DNA from: Planctomycetaceae bacterium
GTDB lineage: Bacteria; Planctomycetota; UBA1135; GCA-002686595
Length of the DNA: 54,540 nucleotides
Direction of reading: 5' to 3'
NCBI GenBank assembly: GCA_016125265.1
Contig: WGMC01000011.1
Location: forward strand, 1-54,540
The position numbers and the translations under genes were made by a program. The notes under the pieces were generated by a model. That model did no database searches, was not told the DNA's origin, and saw nothing but the letters and a program-made list of their open reading frames with translations. Shown piece by piece: positions 17,584 through 26,954 of this stretch; the stretch's first letter is position 1; each line of letters begins with the position of its first letter.

Positions 17584-20500
17584 TCAGGGCAGGGGCGCGA
17601 TCTGCTCGCCCTGGGCGCTGTTGCCCGCCGCGTCCGTCAGTTGACCCGCCGTGAGCGTGTCGCCGTCGGCGAAGGGCGTGGCCAGCTCGAGTCGCAGCAC
17701 GCGCGCCGAGAGCAGCGTCGCGGTGAGCACCGACTGGCCGCCGGAAACCGTCCAGTTCGAAGCGTCCTGGGCTTCGAGCGGTGCCACGTCCTCGCTGAAG
17801 AGCACGTCGAGCACCAGCCCCGTGTCGCTGATCCTGCGGTTCGCGAAGGCCGAGACCATGGTCGGCTCCGCCGCGTCGCCGCTGACCGCGCCGAAGACGA
17901 CGGCCTGGGGTGTCAGCGCGAATCCCGCGTGGTCCAGGATGCCGTCGACCGTGACCTGCATGGACTGACCGGCGAGCAGTTCCTGGCCCGCGGCCAATCG
18001 GATGGTGACCTCGTTGTCGATCGAGTTGTAGGTCAAGGTCGCCGAGGTGAGGTCCAGGGCTTGGCCACCCGTCGACACCGCGTAGTTCGAGGCCGTGGTG
18101 GCGACGGTCGGATCGACCGGCTTGTGGAAGCGCACGAACACTCGGTCGCCGCCGAAGCCGGGGGCGATGGAGCCCTCGACACCGGTCACGAGCGGACCGG
18201 AGCTGTCCGCGGCGGTCACCAGGCGACTGAGTTGGCCGAGGTTGCCCGCCAGGTCCTCGACGTCCGCGTCGAGGGTGTCCCCGACGTTCACGGGCACGGC
18301 GAACGAGAGGCGCGCGGTGCGCGGACCGACACGCTCGGCGAGGATCGGCGCGAGGCCTTCGAGCAGGTAGTTCGCCGTGTTCGTGGCCGAATCCAGGTCG
18401 ACGGCCTCGTCGAAGTCGACGAGCACGGAATCACCCTGACCTCCCGCATCGACACGCACACTGCCCGCGGGCAGCACCGGTGCGATGTTGTCGCCGAGGG
18501 CGGGGTGCACTTCGCTCTGCGAACCGCCCATCGGCACACCTTGCGCCGTGGTGAGCCCCGAGAACTCGATCGTGTACGCCGCGGTGTTCACGAGGTCGAC
18601 GCCGCTTCCGAGGTGCACGGTCAGAACCGTGTCGCCGTCGAACTCGAACACCGCTCCGCTGAGCGACACGTTCTCGCCGGCACCGCTGAGCGAGTAGTTC
18701 GAAGGATCCAGCAGGCCAAACATGCTCGGGCGCCTTTCGAACAGGATCTGGAATCGGTCGTTGGACTCGCCGCTGACCGTGGTCACGCTGGACTGGGCCA
18801 AGTCGAAGTCGAGCTCCGCGCTGTCCTGGCTCTCGATGGGAGCCATCAACTCGGGGAAGAACGGATTGCCCGCCAGGTCGGTGACACCCTGGACGTCGAC
18901 GTGGTTCGACGAGGTGACCACCATGCCGAAGGTCAACGTCACCGAGCGCCCGTCCGACGAGCGGGTGGGTGTGGAGACCGGCATGCCCAAGAGGAAGCCG
19001 TTCTGGTCGCGCAGACGATAGACCGCGTCCGCGTCGTCGAAGTTGGCCATGGGTTCGTCGAAGACGAGCACGACCTGGTTCTCGTTGGGCGCGTTGCGCA
19101 CCCAGGCGGACTCGAGCGACGGGATGCCCGACTCCGTGTCCACGTCACCGGGGTACACGTCCGCCGTCACTTCGTTGCCACCCAGGTCTCGCATCGAGGC
19201 GAAGGCGACCGCGAAGTCCGCGCCGAACTGGAGGTTGACGTCGTCGCCGCCGTCGAAGGTCAAGACGGCGGAGTTCGACTCCGCGCTGTAGACGATGCTC
19301 GCCAGGCTCGTGTCGAGGGGGGTGCCGACCGGCGACTCGACGGTCCAGTTGGCTGGGGTCTCGACCTCGTCGGCCACCATCAGGTCGTCGAACACGACCT
19401 CGACGCGGTCGTTGTCGAGCCCCATCTCGCCGCGCAGCAACACCGCGGTCGCGGAGGGAGCGTCGACGTCCGTGGAGGTCAGGGCCTGCTGGGCCACGGC
19501 CACCAGGCTGTTGCCGGCGAGGTCCGTGACGCCCGCGACCGCCACCGTGTGCAGCCCCGGCACGATCGCCTCGGAGAGCTCGAGGCGCACCGTTTCGTTG
19601 TCGGGCAACAGGGTGGCCGACAGGACGTTCTGGGTGCCGCTCGGGACGTAGTTTCCGGCCGTTTGTGCGCTCGTCGGATCGAGCGCTTCGCTGAAGCGCA
19701 CGTCGAGCGTCTCGCCGTCGAAGTCAAGCATCCGGTTCTGGATGGCGGCCAGGATGCCCGGCGCCGTGCTCTCCCCGTCGACGAGGCCGCTGAAGGTCGC
19801 CGCAAAGGCCTGGCCGTCCACGTCGAACACACCGGCCGGAGTCAGTTCGAAACCCAGTCCGTTGGTGTGGTCCCCGTCGAGCCCGATGGTGAGGGTCTTG
19901 CTGAGCAAGCTGTACTGCAGGGTGGCCCCCGAGAGGTCCACCGGGTTGCCGTCCACCTCGAGATCCCAGTTGTCCGCGTCGGTCGCCGTGGCCGGGGCCA
20001 GGGCCTGGGACGTGACGACGATCACCCGGTCATTGGCCGCGCCGCTCAGCGTCTCGAGGACCGGATCGACCGCGAAGTCGTTGGCGACGGTGCTACCGGC
20101 CGAAACGGGCACGGCCGCACCCACGAACGCATTGCCGTGGGCGTCGAGCACTTCGATCAGCAATACGGTGTCGATTCCCGGCACGACGGGCTGGGTGAAG
20201 GTCACACGCAGCGTCTCGGGCGAGGTTTGTTCCGCGGACTGCGCGAACACCGGGAAACCCACCGAGTAGTTGGACTGTTTGGTGGCGAAGACCGGGCTCA
20301 TGGCTTCGCTGAACGTGAAGTCGACGACGCGGCCGAACTCGTCCTCACCGAGGCGCTGCACGGCGGAGACCAGGGTCGGCGCCTGGTTGTCCCCCACGGC
20401 GACGCCCACCACGGTGGAGTTCGCCACGGGCGTCGACGCCACGCTGGTCAAGCCGTTGACACGCAGGCCAAAGCTGGCGTGCACGTTCGCGGTCTCGTCG

Positions 20501-21060
20501 GTCGTGATCGTGAGCAACTGCTGGTCGACGTCGAAGCTCAGCGCGCTGTCGGCGAGCGGCAGCACCGTCGAGCCGAGCACCAAACTCCAGTTGTCGCCCA
20601 GCTCGACTGCCTCGGGATCGACCCGCGGGCCTTGGAACTGCACTTCGATCACATCGCCCCCGAGCCCCGCGACCTGGTCCGCGGACTGCACGGAGTAGGT
20701 CGGCGCGGCGGCGTCCGTCGTGGACACGTCGACGAAGTCGCCGAGCACGCCGCTCTCGAGAGCGCGGACACGGTGCTCGGTGTTGACGGGCGCGTCCCAC
20801 AGCACGGTGACCAGCGCGCCGTCCACGGTGACATCGACCGCGGTCTGCCCGCCGTCGCTCTCCACCCCGGACGTGCCCAGAACGGGCGCCGAGGAGCTGA
20901 ACGTCAGCACCGTGGTGAGGCCGTCGGGATCCAGGTCGAGATCCTGCACGACGCTCGCCAAGGTGGCGGTGCTGGTCTCCCCCGATCCGCCGCCGCAAGC
21001 GGCGACGAGGGACACGACGGCGAAACAAAGCGGAATACGGAGCGACTTCCCACGGGTCAT
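17584..21060 (-). CDS. Large lipoprotein with tandem Ig-like (SbsA-type) repeats
   Basis: A 1158-residue protein with a signal peptide ending in the lipobox LVAAC (MTRGKSLRIPLCFAVVSLVA then AC), so it is lipid-anchored, probably to the outer membrane. About ten repeats of roughly 100 residues follow. Each has an aliphatic strand with a VxFSEA/VxFDEA core (FTFSEAMSP, VRFSEALDP, VDFDEAVD, VLFSEDVAP), a TxxNY/DNW step and DLAGN/DAAGN near its end. This is the SbsA-type Ig-like pattern found in S-layer and surface proteins. Adhesion or a surface scaffold is inferred. The start is fixed by the lipobox. It ends just before a strong terminator. Confidence 0.88.
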   Translation of the reverse strand: MTRGKSLRIPLCFAVVSLVAACGGGSGETSTATLASVVQDLDLDPDGLTTVLTFSSSAPVLGTSGVESDGGQTAVDVTVDGALVTVLWDAPVNTEHRVRALESGVLGDFVDVSTTDAAAPTYSVQSADQVAGLGGDVIEVQFQGPRVDPEAVELGDNWSLVLGSTVLPLADSALSFDVDQQLLTITTDETANVHASFGLRVNGLTSVASTPVANSTVVGVAVGDNQAPTLVSAVQRLGEDEFGRVVDFTFSEAMSPVFATKQSNYSVGFPVFAQSAEQTSPETLRVTFTQPVVPGIDTVLLIEVLDAHGNAFVGAAVPVSAGSTVANDFAVDPVLETLSGAANDRVIVVTSQALAPATATDADNWDLEVDGNPVDLSGATLQYSLLSKTLTIGLDGDHTNGLGFELTPAGVFDVDGQAFAATFSGLVDGESTAPGILAAIQNRMLDFDGETLDVRFSEALDPTSAQTAGNYVPSGTQNVLSATLLPDNETVRLELSEAIVPGLHTVAVAGVTDLAGNSLVAVAQQALTSTDVDAPSATAVLLRGEMGLDNDRVEVVFDDLMVADEVETPANWTVESPVGTPLDTSLASIVYSAESNSAVLTFDGGDDVNLQFGADFAVAFASMRDLGGNEVTADVYPGDVDTESGIPSLESAWVRNAPNENQVVLVFDEPMANFDDADAVYRLRDQNGFLLGMPVSTPTRSSDGRSVTLTFGMVVTSSNHVDVQGVTDLAGNPFFPELMAPIESQDSAELDFDLAQSSVTTVSGESNDRFQILFERRPSMFGLLDPSNYSLSGAGENVSLSGAVFEFDGDTVLTVHLGSGVDLVNTAAYTIEFSGLTTAQGVPMGGSQSEVHPALGDNIAPVLPAGSVRVDAGGQGDSVLVDFDEAVDLDSATNTANYLLEGLAPILAERVGPRTARLSFAVPVNVGDTLDADVEDLAGNLGQLSRLVTAADSSGPLVTGVEGSIAPGFGGDRVFVRFHKPVDPTVATTASNYAVSTGGQALDLTSATLTYNSIDNEVTIRLAAGQELLAGQSMQVTVDGILDHAGFALTPQAVVFGAVSGDAAEPTMVSAFANRRISDTGLVLDVLFSEDVAPLEAQDASNWTVSGGQSVLTATLLSARVLRLELATPFADGDTLTAGQLTDAAGNSAQGEQIAPLP

Positions 21061-21218
21061 GGGGCTGAGTTCCGGGCGGGCGACGGGCGCGCCGAGGCGG
21101 CGCGCCGGGGGGGAGGGACAAAACGCCGGGCCCAATGGGCGGCGCGTGCGGCCAAGGGACCGCAACCAACGCCGCTATCGGCCCCCGCCACGGGCGCTCT
21201 GAAGCGAAAGGGTGGGTG

Positions 21219-22808
21219 CTAGAGCAGGGTCACCCGGGGTCCCGCCTCGCCAAAACGGAGGGCCGGGACGAGTTCGAGCACCTGGAACTGGAACTCGAGG
21301 CCCCGGAGGGCGGCCTGGTTCGGCACGTCGAATGCAAACGCGCCGTGCCCGGCAGCCTGGGGCACCAGCGGCCACAGGCAGTGGGGCTGGAGCGGATCGA
21401 CCAGGAGCGCCCCCTCCACCCCCGGCCAGCCGAGCGCCGCGCCCGGTTGCCCCACCAGGCCGATGGCGGGACCCGCGCCCCCGTGAAGCAGCGCGCTCGC
21501 GCCGCCCACGACCGGGGTGCGTTCGAGCTGCACCGCGCGCTCGCCCGTGTCGAACAGCACGGCGAACCCGGTGTTCGACACGTCGTTGGCGTGGGTCGCC
21601 TTGTGCGCGGCGAGCAAACGGGTTCCGCCCGCGTCGAGTGCGATCGCGAGCGCGCTGCCCGTCAGATTCGCGCTGAGGATCGCATCGCTCTGGTGGCGGT
21701 CGTAGAGCAGCACTTCCGGCTCCGTTCCGCCCTGGCCCCAAAACGCAAACGCCGCGCGCTGGCCGTCCGCGCTGATGCACGCGGCGCTGACCGTGTTCTG
21801 CTTGGACCACGGGGCACCGGTCTGTTGGTGCACGTGCAGGCGAAGGCCCTGAATCAGGTCGTGTGTCTCGGCGCGAGCCGCCTTGCCCGATACGGTGTCC
21901 CACCAACCCACGGCGAGCCAGGTTCCGTCCGCGGAGAGTGCGAGGGCCGTCGGGATCTCGAAGGGCCCGGCCTTGGGCCCGGGGTGCTCCGTCCACTGAC
22001 CGGCGGCCTCCCGCCACAGGCGGAGGCGTCCCTGCGCCCCCACGGCCAGGGTGCGGCCGTCCCCAGAGAGCGCCAATGTGTCGCTCGAGAAGTCGAGGGC
22101 CGCGCTGAAGAGCAGCGCTCCCGATCCCTCGAACAGGTCGAGGCGAGTGCCGCTCGCGAGGGCCAGGCGGCTGCCGGTGACGTCGGCGGCGATGGCCCTC
22201 AGGCTCGCGCCCTGCACTTCCAACGCGAGCAGCGGGAAGAGGTCCGCACCCGAGAACGTCTCCAGCCGGATCCGCCCCAGGGCCGGATCGTGCCGCGCGA
22301 CGACGACGTGTTCACCCGCCGGTGGCACCACGAGTTGCGCCGCGCCCGCGGGGCTCCCCGGCAGATCGACGCGCGCCTCGGCCACGAATGCGCCGGGGGC
22401 CGCCGACGCCCGGTGCCGCCGCAGTTCCGTGCGCCGGGCCCCGCCGGCGAGCGGGTACTGGGCCAGGGAGTAGATCTGGTCCGCTCCCCGCGCGCCGACG
22501 TGGACCGCGCCGAGCGCACCCGCGTACGAGTCGTCGACGGCCAGCGGTTCGGCGTCCCCCGCCGCGCCGCCGAGCAGCGCCAGGGCGGGGTGCCCGAGCG
22601 ACCATCCCACGGCAAAAAGTTCGCCCCCGCCCACGGCGGCCGCCGCGCGGGGAATGGCGGGGCTGGCGCTGGGGCTCGACACCTGCCAGCGCGGACCGCT
22701 CTCGAAGGGGCCCTGGGCGGCGGCGAGGGGCGCTCCCGCGGGCAACGCCAGGAGGGCGCCGAGCAGGAGCCGCGGCAGGGCGAAGGGTGTTTGGCGCGCG
22801 CGTTCCAT
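21219..22808 (-). CDS. Secreted beta-propeller-like protein
   Basis: A 529-residue protein beginning MERARQTPFALPRLLLGALL, with a Sec signal peptide cut near PLAAAQG (about residue 32). The rest is all-beta and rich in short repeats such as LALSGDGRTLAVGAQGRLRLW and LALSADGTWLAVGWW, which look like WD40/propeller blades. Enzymatic motifs were not seen. It is the gene upstream of the Ig lipoprotein on the same strand, 158 bases away, and diverges from gcvT. Extracytoplasmic location is well supported; function is unknown. Confidence 0.7.
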   Translation of the reverse strand: MERARQTPFALPRLLLGALLALPAGAPLAAAQGPFESGPRWQVSSPSASPAIPRAAAAVGGGELFAVGWSLGHPALALLGGAAGDAEPLAVDDSYAGALGAVHVGARGADQIYSLAQYPLAGGARRTELRRHRASAAPGAFVAEARVDLPGSPAGAAQLVVPPAGEHVVVARHDPALGRIRLETFSGADLFPLLALEVQGASLRAIAADVTGSRLALASGTRLDLFEGSGALLFSAALDFSSDTLALSGDGRTLAVGAQGRLRLWREAAGQWTEHPGPKAGPFEIPTALALSADGTWLAVGWWDTVSGKAARAETHDLIQGLRLHVHQQTGAPWSKQNTVSAACISADGQRAAFAFWGQGGTEPEVLLYDRHQSDAILSANLTGSALAIALDAGGTRLLAAHKATHANDVSNTGFAVLFDTGERAVQLERTPVVGGASALLHGGAGPAIGLVGQPGAALGWPGVEGALLVDPLQPHCLWPLVPQAAGHGAFAFDVPNQAALRGLEFQFQVLELVPALRFGEAGPRVTLL

Positions 22809-22931
22809 CGGTGCGCGGGGGTCGGGCCTCCCGCACCCAAACGTACCCCGCCCGTCCCTCCGCGGTCCGCGGCCCCGGCCCCGCGCGCGCACCGACGCGG
22901 ATGTGCCCTGGGGAGAGCCGCCCGCCGCGGA

Positions 22932-22937
22932 TAGACT
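22932..22937 (+). promoter_or_regulatory. Possible gcvT -10 element (TAGACT)
   Basis: TAGACT ends 12 bases before the gcvT ATG, which would give a leader of about 6 bases. No -35 match or glycine riboswitch was seen in the 141-base gap. The same hexamer occurs upstream of trxB on the other strand (complement 44793-44798). Confidence 0.4.
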
Positions 22938-22949
22938 CTTTGCCCCACC

Positions 22950-24047
22950 ATGAAACAGACCTCGCTCTACGACGCCCACGTGGCCGCCGGCGCCCGCCTG
23001 ATCGACTTCGGCGGTTGGGCCATGCCGGTCCAGTACCGGCCGATCCTGGAAGAGGTCACCACCGTGCGCCAACGGGTCGGCCTGTTCGACCTGGGGCACA
23101 TGGGGCGGGTGGAGCTGCGCGGTCCCGACGCGATCCCGTTCCTCGACCGCCTCGCCACGAACCACGTCGCGAAGATCCCCGTGGGGGCCATCCGGTACGG
23201 GCTCTTCTGCCGCGAGAACGGCGACCCCATCGACGACATCCTCGTGTACCGCGGCGAGGACCACGTCTTCGTCGTGGTCAACGCCTCGAACACCGCGGTC
23301 GACCTCGATTGGATGCGGAGTCACGTCGGCCGAGCGAACGTCGAGATCGTCGACCGCACGGACGAGCTCGGCATGATCGCGCTGCAGGGCCCGAACTCGC
23401 ACCTGGCCTTGGCCGAAGTGGTCGAAGGTGTCGACCTCGCGTCGATCAAGTACTACCGCTTCGGCTACGGCACCGTGTGCGGCATCCCGAACGTGCGCAT
23501 CAGCCGCACGGGATACACCGGCGAGGACGGCTTCGAGCTCTACCTGCCCAACGCGTTGGCGCCAAAGGTGTGGGACAGCCTGCTCGCCGCCGGCTCGGCA
23601 CACGGCATGACCCCCATCGGACTCGGCGCGCGCGACACGCTGCGCCTCGAGGCGGGCATGCCGCTCTATGGCCACGAGATCGGCCCCGGCATGAATCCCG
23701 TGGAAGCGGGACTCGGATTTGGGCTCGCCCTTACGCCCGAGAAGGCGAACACGATCGGTTTCGCGGCCCTCCAGCGCATCGCCGCGGCGCCGACACGTCG
23801 GCTCGTGGGCATCACGACGGAAGGCCCGCGAGTGCCGCGCCAGGGCCACAAGCTCGTTGCCGGCGACCGGCACGTGGGCTTCGTTTGCTCGGGCTCCGTG
23901 TCCCCCACCGTCGGCAAGCACATCGGCTCCGCCTACGTCGAGCTGGGTCTCGACAAGGCCGGCACGGCGCTCGAGTTCGAACTCGGCGCCAAGCGCCAGG
24001 CCTGTTCGGTCCAGGAACTGCCCTTCTATTCGCGCACGCGTCGGTGA
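22950..24047 (+). CDS. gcvT: Aminomethyltransferase (glycine cleavage T-protein)
   Basis: GcvT takes the aminomethyl group from lipoylated H-protein and passes the one-carbon unit to tetrahydrofolate, releasing ammonia. The 365-residue length is normal. Conserved segments are LYDAHVAAGARLIDFGGWAMP, VGLFDLGHMGRVELRG, IALQGPNS, SRTGYTGEDGFELY, GLGARDTLRLEAGMPLYGHE and NPVEAGLGFGL. The C-terminal barrel ends with VQELPFYSR. gcvH follows 66 bases later, then the lipoyl-transfer gene. gcvP is not here but at 51467-54355. Confidence 0.96.
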   Translation: MKQTSLYDAHVAAGARLIDFGGWAMPVQYRPILEEVTTVRQRVGLFDLGHMGRVELRGPDAIPFLDRLATNHVAKIPVGAIRYGLFCRENGDPIDDILVYRGEDHVFVVVNASNTAVDLDWMRSHVGRANVEIVDRTDELGMIALQGPNSHLALAEVVEGVDLASIKYYRFGYGTVCGIPNVRISRTGYTGEDGFELYLPNALAPKVWDSLLAAGSAHGMTPIGLGARDTLRLEAGMPLYGHEIGPGMNPVEAGLGFGLALTPEKANTIGFAALQRIAAAPTRRLVGITTEGPRVPRQGHKLVAGDRHVGFVCSGSVSPTVGKHIGSAYVELGLDKAGTALEFELGAKRQACSVQELPFYSRTRR

Positions 24048-24113
24048 GCCCGCGCGGCCGCGCTTCCCCCAACGATTCCCTTCCTTTTCGAGAGCAGAGG
24101 ATCCCATCCCCCC

Positions 24114-24512
24114 ATGCGTCCCGACGATCGCAAGTACACACGCACCCACGAGTGGGTCAAACCGGACGGCGATACGGTTGTCATCGGCATCACCGATTTC
24201 GCCGTGAACGAACTCTGCAGCGGCAACGAGGGTGACCTCGTCTACTGCGACCTGCCGGAGGCGGGCCGCACGGTGGACGCCGGCGAGACCTTCGGCGAGA
24301 TCGAATCCGTGAAGGCCGTGGCCGACCTCAACGCGCCCGTATCGGGCACGGTGCTCGAAGCCAACCCGGCCATCGAGGACCACCTCGAGATCCTCTCGAA
24401 GGACCCTTGGAACCAGGGCTGGATGATCCGCCTCGCGCCCAAGTCGAAGAACTTGGACGGCGACCTCTTGAGCGCCGCGCAATACGAAGCGTACTTGGCC
24501 GAGAGCCATTGA
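24114..24512 (+). CDS. gcvH: Glycine cleavage system H protein
   Basis: GcvH carries the lipoyl arm that shuttles intermediates among P, T and L proteins. The 132-residue protein has THEWVKPDGD near the N-terminus and the lipoylation motif GEIESVKAVADL, with Lys67 as the attachment site, followed by APVSGTVLEANP. The C-terminal LRLAPK-like strand and a short extension are present. It stands between gcvT and a lipoyl-transfer enzyme, 13 bases before the latter. Confidence 0.97.
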   Translation: MRPDDRKYTRTHEWVKPDGDTVVIGITDFAVNELCSGNEGDLVYCDLPEAGRTVDAGETFGEIESVKAVADLNAPVSGTVLEANPAIEDHLEILSKDPWNQGWMIRLAPKSKNLDGDLLSAAQYEAYLAESH

Positions 24513-24525
24513 ACGCGCGCCCTTG

Positions 24526-25323
24526 ATGCCCTGGCGCTGGTTCGTGGGCCCCCTAAAGCCCCTGGCCTACCAGATGGCGCTCGACGAGCTGCTGCTCGAG
24601 GGCGCGGGTGCGTCTGCGCGCCCGACCCTGCGGATCTACCGGATGGACCCGCCGGGGTTGAGCCTCGGCTGGTTCCAGACCCTGGACGACGTGCCGACGG
24701 CAAAAGGTCTCGTGCACGTGGCGCGGCGGCTCACGGGCGGCGGCGCGATCCACCACGGCGCGGAGTTGACCTTCGCGCTCGCCGCACCGAAGGAGCACCC
24801 GTGGTACCTCGGTCCCGTCGCGGACTCCTACACGCGTGTGCACACGCTGCTGGCGGCGGCGCTGCGCCCCTTCGGCATCGACGCCCGGCTGCGTGGCGAT
24901 GAACCCTTGGCATCGGACGTGGCCGGGACGGGCATGTGTTTCCAGGAGTCCAGCGCCCTCGACCTCGTGTGGCCGAGGGCGGGTGACGGGGCGCTGGCAA
25001 AGGGTGTGGGCTCGGCCCAGCGCCGGCGCGGCGGGCGGGTGTTGCACCACGGCTCGATCAAACTCGCCGCCGATCCGCTGGAGCCGGGTGTCGCCACCGC
25101 GGACGCCGCGGGCACGGGCGTGAGCTTCGACGACCTCGCGGCGGCGCTGCTCGACGTGTTTGGGCGCGCGTGGACGCTCGAATCCCGGCCCGAACCACCC
25201 GACGCGGCCCTGGACGCGCGCGCGCGGGCCCTGGCCGAGTCCTACCGCGACCGGGCGGCCCTCGAAACTCGCCCGCGCCGCGGCACCCCGCCGGGGGCGG
25301 CGGACGTTCAGTCGCCGGTGTAA
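24526..25323 (+). CDS. LipM-like octanoyltransferase / lipoate ligase family protein
   Basis: A 265-residue BPL/LplA/LipB-fold protein that likely acylates GcvH, encoded just upstream. It shows RRLTGGGAIHHGAELTFAL (residues 67-85), then GTGMCFQESSALDLV with Cys138, then the Lys159 of AKGVGSAQRRRGG. In Bacillus LipM the acyl thioester forms on a Cys in an equivalent ACFDAPSWYEL segment, and LplA ligases lack it. An octanoyl-ACP-dependent transferase is therefore favoured, but a ligase cannot be excluded without alignment. ATG 24526 is used; a TTG directly before it is equivalent. The last 16 bases overlap the end of the convergent gene at 25308. Confidence 0.75.
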   Translation: MPWRWFVGPLKPLAYQMALDELLLEGAGASARPTLRIYRMDPPGLSLGWFQTLDDVPTAKGLVHVARRLTGGGAIHHGAELTFALAAPKEHPWYLGPVADSYTRVHTLLAAALRPFGIDARLRGDEPLASDVAGTGMCFQESSALDLVWPRAGDGALAKGVGSAQRRRGGRVLHHGSIKLAADPLEPGVATADAAGTGVSFDDLAAALLDVFGRAWTLESRPEPPDAALDARARALAESYRDRAALETRPRRGTPPGAADVQSPV

Positions 25324-26768
25324 CCCAGGTTCGAGAGCAGCCGGGCCCGGCGCGCGTCCACGGGGCGCGCGGAGCCCTCTGGGTCGTAGTGCTCGCGGAA
25401 CCACGCCGCCAAGTCCGACGCCCGTCGGTCGAGGGCCATTTGCCCCGGCGCGTAGCGGTTCGCACGCTCGCCCGGATCGCGGTGGAAGTCGTAGTACTCG
25501 ATGCCGATCGGCGCGACGTTTTGCCCCAACTCGACGATGAGCTTGTCGCGCAGCGTGCGCTCGCCAATCGACGGCAAACGCGCGTTGGTGCGAAGGCGAA
25601 GCGTGCGCACGGCATCCTGCAGGCTGCGGTCGCGAATCCCCGCGGCCAGCGACACTCCGTCAAAGGGCTTCTTGGGCGCCTTCAGATCGAGCCATTCGGC
25701 GATGGAGGGAAACACGTCCATCGGCGACACGAGCGACTGGCGGCGCTCGCCGACGGGCCCCGCGCCGAGAGGCAGTTTGATCACGAGCGGCACGTGCAGC
25801 ATTTCGTCGTACAGCTCGTCGTTGTGGCCCCAACGGCCCCGCTGCCAGAGCGCCTCCCCGTGGTCGCTCGTGACGACCACGAGCGCCGGATCCAGGAGCC
25901 CCGCTTCGTCGAACAGATCGAGCACGTCGCCGAGCGCTTGGTCGCCAAGGCGCAGCGTCGCGTCGTAGAGGCCGCGCACCGCCTCCACGTCCTCCGGCGT
26001 CACTTCGATCTTGCCGTGCACCGAATCGATCAGCGTCTGCGTGTCGCCGCCGGCGAAGGGGCCCGTGTACGCGGGATCCACGTAGAGCGCGCGCAGGTGC
26101 GGCGGCGGTTGGTAGGGCGAGTGCGGTTCGAGCAGGTGCAGGTAGACGAACGTCGGCGCCTCGGACTCCGCCACTTCGCGCAGCCACTCGGCCACGAGGG
26201 GTGGAAAGTTCGGCGCGAAGATGCGCTCCATCGCCTCCGGATCGTCGAGCGCGTCCACCGCGAGGTCCAAGAAGCGCTCGAAGCCGCGGTCGATTCCGTG
26301 TTCCGCGCCGCCGTTCGGGTTCGCGACCACGGCGAAGTTGCGGTAGCCCACTTCCGCCAGGCTCTCGGCCAGCAGCACTTCCCCGTCGCGCAGGCTTTCG
26401 TTGGGACGCACCAATCCGTGGTGGTCCGGCAACCTGCCGGTCAGAAGCGACGGAATGCTCGCGAGCGTGTAGGGCGCCGGCGCGAACGCGCGTTCGAAAC
26501 TGACCCCCAGCGCGGCCAGGCGGTCGAGATTGGGTGTGGTCTCGCGGTGGTAGCCGAGGTGGGATACGTGTTCGGCGTGCAGCGCGTCGAGCACCACGAG
26601 CAGGATCGGCGGGCGCCCGAGGTTGTTCTCGTGCGAGCTTCCGCACGCGGCGAGAAGGCAGGCGGCAACACACGCTGCCGCGCGCGCTCGCTTCGCACTC
26701 GGGTCGCTGCGTCGACGCGACGTTTCGGCCGGGGGTGGGACTTCGCTGCCGTGGGAGGCTTCGCGCAT
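25308..26768 (-). CDS. Sulfatase-fold (alkaline phosphatase superfamily) lipoprotein
   Basis: A 486-residue protein with a long basic N-terminus, a hydrophobic stretch and the lipobox LLAAC (Cys42), so probably lipid-anchored outside the cytoplasm. The enzyme domain starts ILLVVLDALHAEHVSHLGY (metal ligand Asp61), followed by PNLDRLAALGVSFERAFA and YTLASIPSLLTGRLPDHHG, and later VVVTSDHGEALWQRG. The usual Cys/Ser-x-Pro-x-Arg of formylglycine sulfatases is not intact. Thr101 in the YTLAS segment sits where LTA-synthase-like phosphotransferases have their nucleophile, so phosphotransfer or phosphodiester hydrolysis is as likely as sulfate-ester cleavage. The start leaves a 30-residue n-region, longer than usual. 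Confidence 0.78.
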   Translation of the reverse strand: MREASHGSEVPPPAETSRRRSDPSAKRARAAACVAACLLAACGSSHENNLGRPPILLVVLDALHAEHVSHLGYHRETTPNLDRLAALGVSFERAFAPAPYTLASIPSLLTGRLPDHHGLVRPNESLRDGEVLLAESLAEVGYRNFAVVANPNGGAEHGIDRGFERFLDLAVDALDDPEAMERIFAPNFPPLVAEWLREVAESEAPTFVYLHLLEPHSPYQPPPHLRALYVDPAYTGPFAGGDTQTLIDSVHGKIEVTPEDVEAVRGLYDATLRLGDQALGDVLDLFDEAGLLDPALVVVTSDHGEALWQRGRWGHNDELYDEMLHVPLVIKLPLGAGPVGERRQSLVSPMDVFPSIAEWLDLKAPKKPFDGVSLAAGIRDRSLQDAVRTLRLRTNARLPSIGERTLRDKLIVELGQNVAPIGIEYYDFHRDPGERANRYAPGQMALDRRASDLAAWFREHYDPEGSARPVDARRARLLSNLGYTGD

Positions 26769-26866
26769 CGGGCCGCTTCGCTCTGGGGGACGGCCCCACT
26801 GGCACAACACAGTAGGCCCTAAGAGGAGCGACAACCGCGTCGATCTGGCGACGCCGCCCGAGAAGA

Positions 26867-26941
26867 TGGTTACCCCGCCAGGACTCGAACCTGAAATAAC
26901 AGAACCAAAATCTGCTGTGTTACCAATTACACCACGGGGTA
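26867..26941 (-). tRNA. tRNA-Gln (UUG)
   Basis: The minus strand folds as a tRNA: acceptor TACCCCG/CGGGGTA (7 bp), D arm GTGT...ACAC, anticodon stem GCAGA/TCTGT with loop TTTTGGT (anticodon TTG), T arm TCAGG-TTCGAGT-CCTGG (one G-T pair). The discriminator A is at 26870 and an encoded CCA at 26867-26869. The body is 71 nt plus the four 3' bases. It lies between the sulfatase-fold gene and cinA. Confidence 0.97.
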
Positions 26942-26954
26942 GTGGAGGGGCGGA

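Noticed and set aside
16366..21222. Very long open frame (over 1600 codons) on the plus strand
   Set aside because: It is antisense to the MglA cluster and the Ig lipoprotein. Its residues are mostly His/Arg/Glu/Val with no domain pattern, which is the usual shadow of high-GC genes.
22809..22949. Glycine riboswitch upstream of gcvT
   Set aside because: The gap is 141 bases and the -10-like TAGACT lies only 12 bases before the ATG; no tandem aptamer-like structure was seen.
24048..24113. Separate promoter for gcvH
   Set aside because: Only 66 bases, no paired -35/-10; co-transcription with gcvT is simpler.
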